Assembly (NCBI RefSeq): GCF_001649575.2
Contig: NC_051443.1
Span: 15,872,102 to 15,936,101, forward strand
Direction: 5' to 3'
DNA length: 64,000 nt
Source: Kryptolebias marmoratus
Lineage: Eukaryota; Chordata; Actinopteri; Cyprinodontiformes; Rivulidae
Part shown: positions 60,760-64,000 of the stretch, piece by piece
How the letters are laid out: each line of letters begins with the position of its first letter
How positions within the stretch are numbered: the first letter of the stretch is position 1
The notes under the pieces: model-generated
Told to the model about the DNA's origin: nothing
Seen by the model: only the letters and a program-made list of their open reading frames with translations
Database searches by the model: none
Made by a program: the position numbers and the translations under genes

Positions 60760-63664
60760 TTCAGTAGTTTCTGATTCCCCTGCGCAGGCCTCGGGTGTTT
60801 TACCTAAAAGTTACTGACGTTTCCATGTGGGCCGCGTGATTTTTTTAAAACTCTTTTTGCTTATTTTTACGCCCTCACGTTTTTTAGGAAACACGACTCC
60901 CCGTCGGAAGCTGCCACCAAACGGTTTGTTTCAGATGAGCGGAACAAATCAGGAACCCCGTCCTCGAGTCTTTTACCTTTTCTCTCCGTCCCCACCCCCC
61001 TTGTCTTTCCAATCATGTTTCCTGCTGTTTTATTTAAAACTCCCCTTTAATAAAAAGCATGTCTCACAAAGCCAGACGTCTCAGATAGTCTTTTGCCTTT
61101 TTGGGGCGAGGGGAGAGAAGAAAGTCAACGAGATACATCTTAGTAGTGCCATGTCAGGCTGAACACGTTCAACACTGAAACCAAAAGTTTTAGGTTTTTT
61201 TTTTTAAGTAACCGCATCAGAGCTATTTATATTTGATCAGCTCCAGCGAAGCGTGGCTCCGCTGTTCTTCAGCTCCTGTGGTCAGTTCTAAAAACAGACG
61301 TCCGTGGATATTTTTCAAGCTTTCCAGGAAAAGATATTTTTACGTCGGAGTGCATGAAGACTCGACCCATTTAGGAACAGTTCTTGCGTGCAGAACTGCT
61401 GTCAGTGTTAATAACATAAATTCAGAAAACGGAGGACATTTTGTGCATCACTGTCCACTGCTCTCATGTCTCTTTCAGTGGAAATTGCAAAATGTTTCAG
61501 GGTCTTGAATGTCCTCAACAGTCCTAATGAATTACTTGTTTTTGAGCCAGTCCTTGGTGGCTTGGTTGGTCCAGCTCCTGGGAGCCCGATGTCCTCCTCA
61601 AACACCTAACACCAAACTATAATAGCTCCTCCGCCGTGCTTCACAGTTTGCTTCGGCTTTTAATGTGGAAATCAGTTTTTGTGCTCAGCGTTTTTGCAGT
61701 CAGGCTCCTCTTTAAAAAAGGTCATTGCCTCAATGCTATCTGTTAACTACAGTTGAACCTATTTTTTGGCGACGCAGGTCCAACTTTTCTTTTTTCACCC
61801 AGAGCCAAATTTTGGGTCATTAATAATAGAACAATTTAATTTAAATACAGTAGAGGCTAAAAAGTATCTGTATTCGCATTCAGTCAGGAAAAGGTTTGCA
61901 AGTCAAGCTATCTGAAGGGGAAAAGTAAAAGTTGTACGTCTTTAAAGCAGATGTTAAAATCGCTCTGATTTTAACAAACTTTCTGAAATCGTAGACATAT
62001 ATCGTTGCACTTCTGTCGTCCCTTTTATGCTTTTATTTTGAAAAGTGTTCCTTCTACTAGTGCAAAACACAGACTTCAGTGTGGTTTGTCAGGACAAGCA
62101 TCTTAAGATGAGTGAGGGGGATTTTTTCCATTAACCCCGGTGGCCTGTTTTAACTCTGCATCATGAGGCGATGACATGTTTCCACCCGCCCCATGACCAC
62201 GATCTATAACTGTCTGCACTTGCAGTTACAACCACAAAATAAATAAAATTCATGCAGAGGATGTGAGTGATGTGTCTGCGTCTCCTTGCAGCAGCTGCGT
62301 CATGATTAGTCACCGCGATCGGAGGGTGATGAACGTGCTGCGGGGCCTGGGAGGCGAAAAGTCCAAAAATGGTCGCAAAGCAGGAGCTGCAACTCAAAAA
62401 GGATGTGAGACGAGACAGAAAGCTTTTAACTGTGGGGAACACTTTCACCCAGAACTTTAAATATATTCGTTCCTGGATAGAAATGGTTTACATATAAGGT
62501 CTAAGAGGAGTCTTTAATTAGTCACCGATAAACAAAACCAACTGAAACCTCCAAAAAGTGACCTTTGTCTGCGGATGAACTCTGTCACCTCCTCGGCTGA
62601 TCGGATCATGAAAAAACTGCTTACAAGTGTCAGGGTTTGCTTTGAAAATGCTGTATGGGTAGTTTTGAGCAGGCAAAGGACTGGAAGTTTGTCTTAGAGA
62701 CAAGAAACAACCTAGATTGAGATGTCAGGATATCATGCTCAGATTTCCATTTTTTTAATTACATGAAATAAACAGGAAATTCTTATCTAACAGGTCAGGG
62801 ATCCCCAAAAGCTGGACTGTAATCCAGATCAGTTGAATTACTAATATGTAATAGAAACATTTTACTTTTTGAATGTTTTTTTACGGTCGTTCCCACATCT
62901 GGTGAAAAGCTGCCAGCCCTCAGATGTGGCGAGTGAAGAAAACCCATCATGGCTGTCACTAAGAGAGAAATTAAATATGTAAATTCTGGCCTTTTCTTGA
63001 TGTAATCCATACGATCACACATGATAAAAGTCAGTGTATTAAATTTACAGCCCTTGTTCCAATAAACCCAACCTCTTTCTGTGTCACAGTAGGGAGTTCC
63101 CCACCGCCGCCCGCCCTCGCACCGTGCATTGTCTGCAACCATAAAGCGACAGAACGCCACGTTCAACTCGAAGATGATCTGATGCTGATGCAGCCATGTG
63201 GTGTTCCCCCGCTTGAAGGTGTTCCTGCGCAGACGACGCGCTCTCAGTTACTGAACGATAACAAAGTCACAAGTGGCTGAGAACTGCTGCAGCAGCGGTT
63301 CTCAGGATGACTTTCATCTGCACCAAACCCTTTTATCTCGAGTTAATAAGATGTAAACAAACTCGGTTTGAGTCATCGTTAACCAAGTGATTATCATATG
63401 ATCCACTGGTTAAGTGTTTCTTTTCCTTCAGCTGATCGTCCATTCAAAATGAAAACTCCAAAGGTCAGTAAGAAAAACATGCCTGGAACATTCAAAAAGT
63501 GCCTTTTAAATTGGTTTCAAAGCAACAATGATTTATGAACTGAATTTCGTAAATGTTACATAAAGTTTAAAAGTCACCACAGTCAGTAAAAGAACGAGAT
63601 TTTAAATAATAGGAACTCAAAGACTGAACATCACCATGGTATTTAAGGTTTCAGTAACAACTGT
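60760..63664. other. Intergenic region downstream of fbxw5
   Basis: About 2.9 kb without a recognisable gene. Around 61480-61680, phrases such as 'TTTTTGAGCCAGTCCTTGGTGGCTTGG', 'GGTCCAGCTCCTGGGA' and 'CCTCCGCCGTGCTTCACAGTTTG' resemble a decayed fish DNA-transposon sequence I have seen in other genomes, but I cannot name or bound it. The rest shows nothing notable. Confidence 0.5.
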
Positions 63665-63665
63665 A

Positions 63666-64000
63666 CAGGTGCTGGTCATAAAATTAGGATGTCATGAAAA
63701 AGTAGATTGATTTCAGTAATTCCATTTAAAAAGTGAAACTTGTATATTATATTCATACATTACATACCACCTCATATATTTCAAATGTTTATTTCATTTA
63801 ATTTTGATGATTACAAATGACAACAAATGAAAATCTCAAATTCATGATATCAGAAAATTAGAATCTTGTGAAAAGGTTCAAAATTGATGGCACCTGGTAC
63901 CACACTCTAATCAGCTAATTAACTCAAACCACCTGCAAAGGCCTTTAAATGGTCTTTCAGTCTAGTTCTATAGGCTACACAATCATGGGGAAGACTGCTG
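63666..64000 (+). mobile_element. 5' end of a Tc1/mariner-like transposon, cut by the window edge
   Basis: Starts CAGGTGCTGGTCATAAAATT directly after a TA (63664-63665), as for Tc1-type insertion. It continues with 'AGTGAAACTTGTATATTATA', 'AATTTTGATGATTACAA' and 'CACACTCTAATCAGCTAATTA', the long untranslated lead of a fish Tc1-like family I recognise. The ATG at 63985 (MGKTA) is the usual transposase start; only five codons fall in the window. The right end and the state of the transposase are unknown. Confidence 0.8.

Noticed and set aside
61480..61690. Possible DNA-transposon relic downstream of fbxw5
   Set aside because: Several phrases look familiar from fish repeats, but ends and family cannot be defined, so it is mentioned only in the intergenic entry.

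Overview
The window is a stretch of vertebrate nuclear DNA, most likely from a ray-finned (percomorph-type) fish. It is AT-rich, has many short exons with GT-AG introns and CpG-rich promoters, and carries repeats typical of teleosts: a Tc1-like transposon end, hAT-like foldback and MITE copies, tRNA-like SINE relics and an L2-like reverse-transcriptase remnant. Every protein identification is from recognising the translated exons. No database search was run.

Four protein-coding genes lie on the + strand. (1) The last six coding exons of ass1 (argininosuccinate synthase) occupy 135-8941, and the 5' part lies outside the window. (2) fubp3, a four-KH-domain single-stranded nucleic acid binding protein, occupies 22194-40115 with 19 coding exons and a reconstructed length of about 561 residues. 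(3) prdm12, a PR-domain zinc-finger developmental regulator, occupies 45995-49282 with 5 exons and a 13-base assembly gap in its proline-rich tail. (4) fbxw5, an F-box/WD40 ubiquitin-ligase receptor, occupies 54688-59409 with 8 coding exons. From memory, ASS1, FUBP3 and PRDM12 are also neighbours on human 9q34. FBXW5 lies further distal in human 9q34, so its position next to prdm12 points to a rearrangement between the lineages.

Between the genes, 9.2-22.0 kb holds no recognisable gene. It has three arrays of one diverged 'GCTAAAAG' tandem repeat (two in one orientation, one inverted), two copies of an interspersed repeat whose third copy is in fubp3, a dead non-LTR reverse transcriptase, and stretches that look like conserved non-coding DNA. 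The 41.9-45.9 kb interval before prdm12 has a 48-49 bp minisatellite, a perfect hairpin and a TAAT-rich block that could be an enhancer. The 49.7-53.4 kb interval holds a hAT-like MITE. The window ends inside a Tc1-like transposon, just after the probable transposase start codon.

The four genes do not form a pathway. They are a urea/arginine-cycle enzyme, an RNA/DNA-binding regulator, a sensory-neuron transcription regulator and a ubiquitin-ligase adaptor. I did not find a convincing undescribed system. The points most worth checking are splicing details in fubp3 (two GC-AG introns, two tandem acceptors, a retained-intron alternative C-terminus and six tandem start codons), a GC-rich hairpin in its 3' UTR, an inverted-repeat foldback element in fbxw5, and the candidate regulatory DNA around prdm12.
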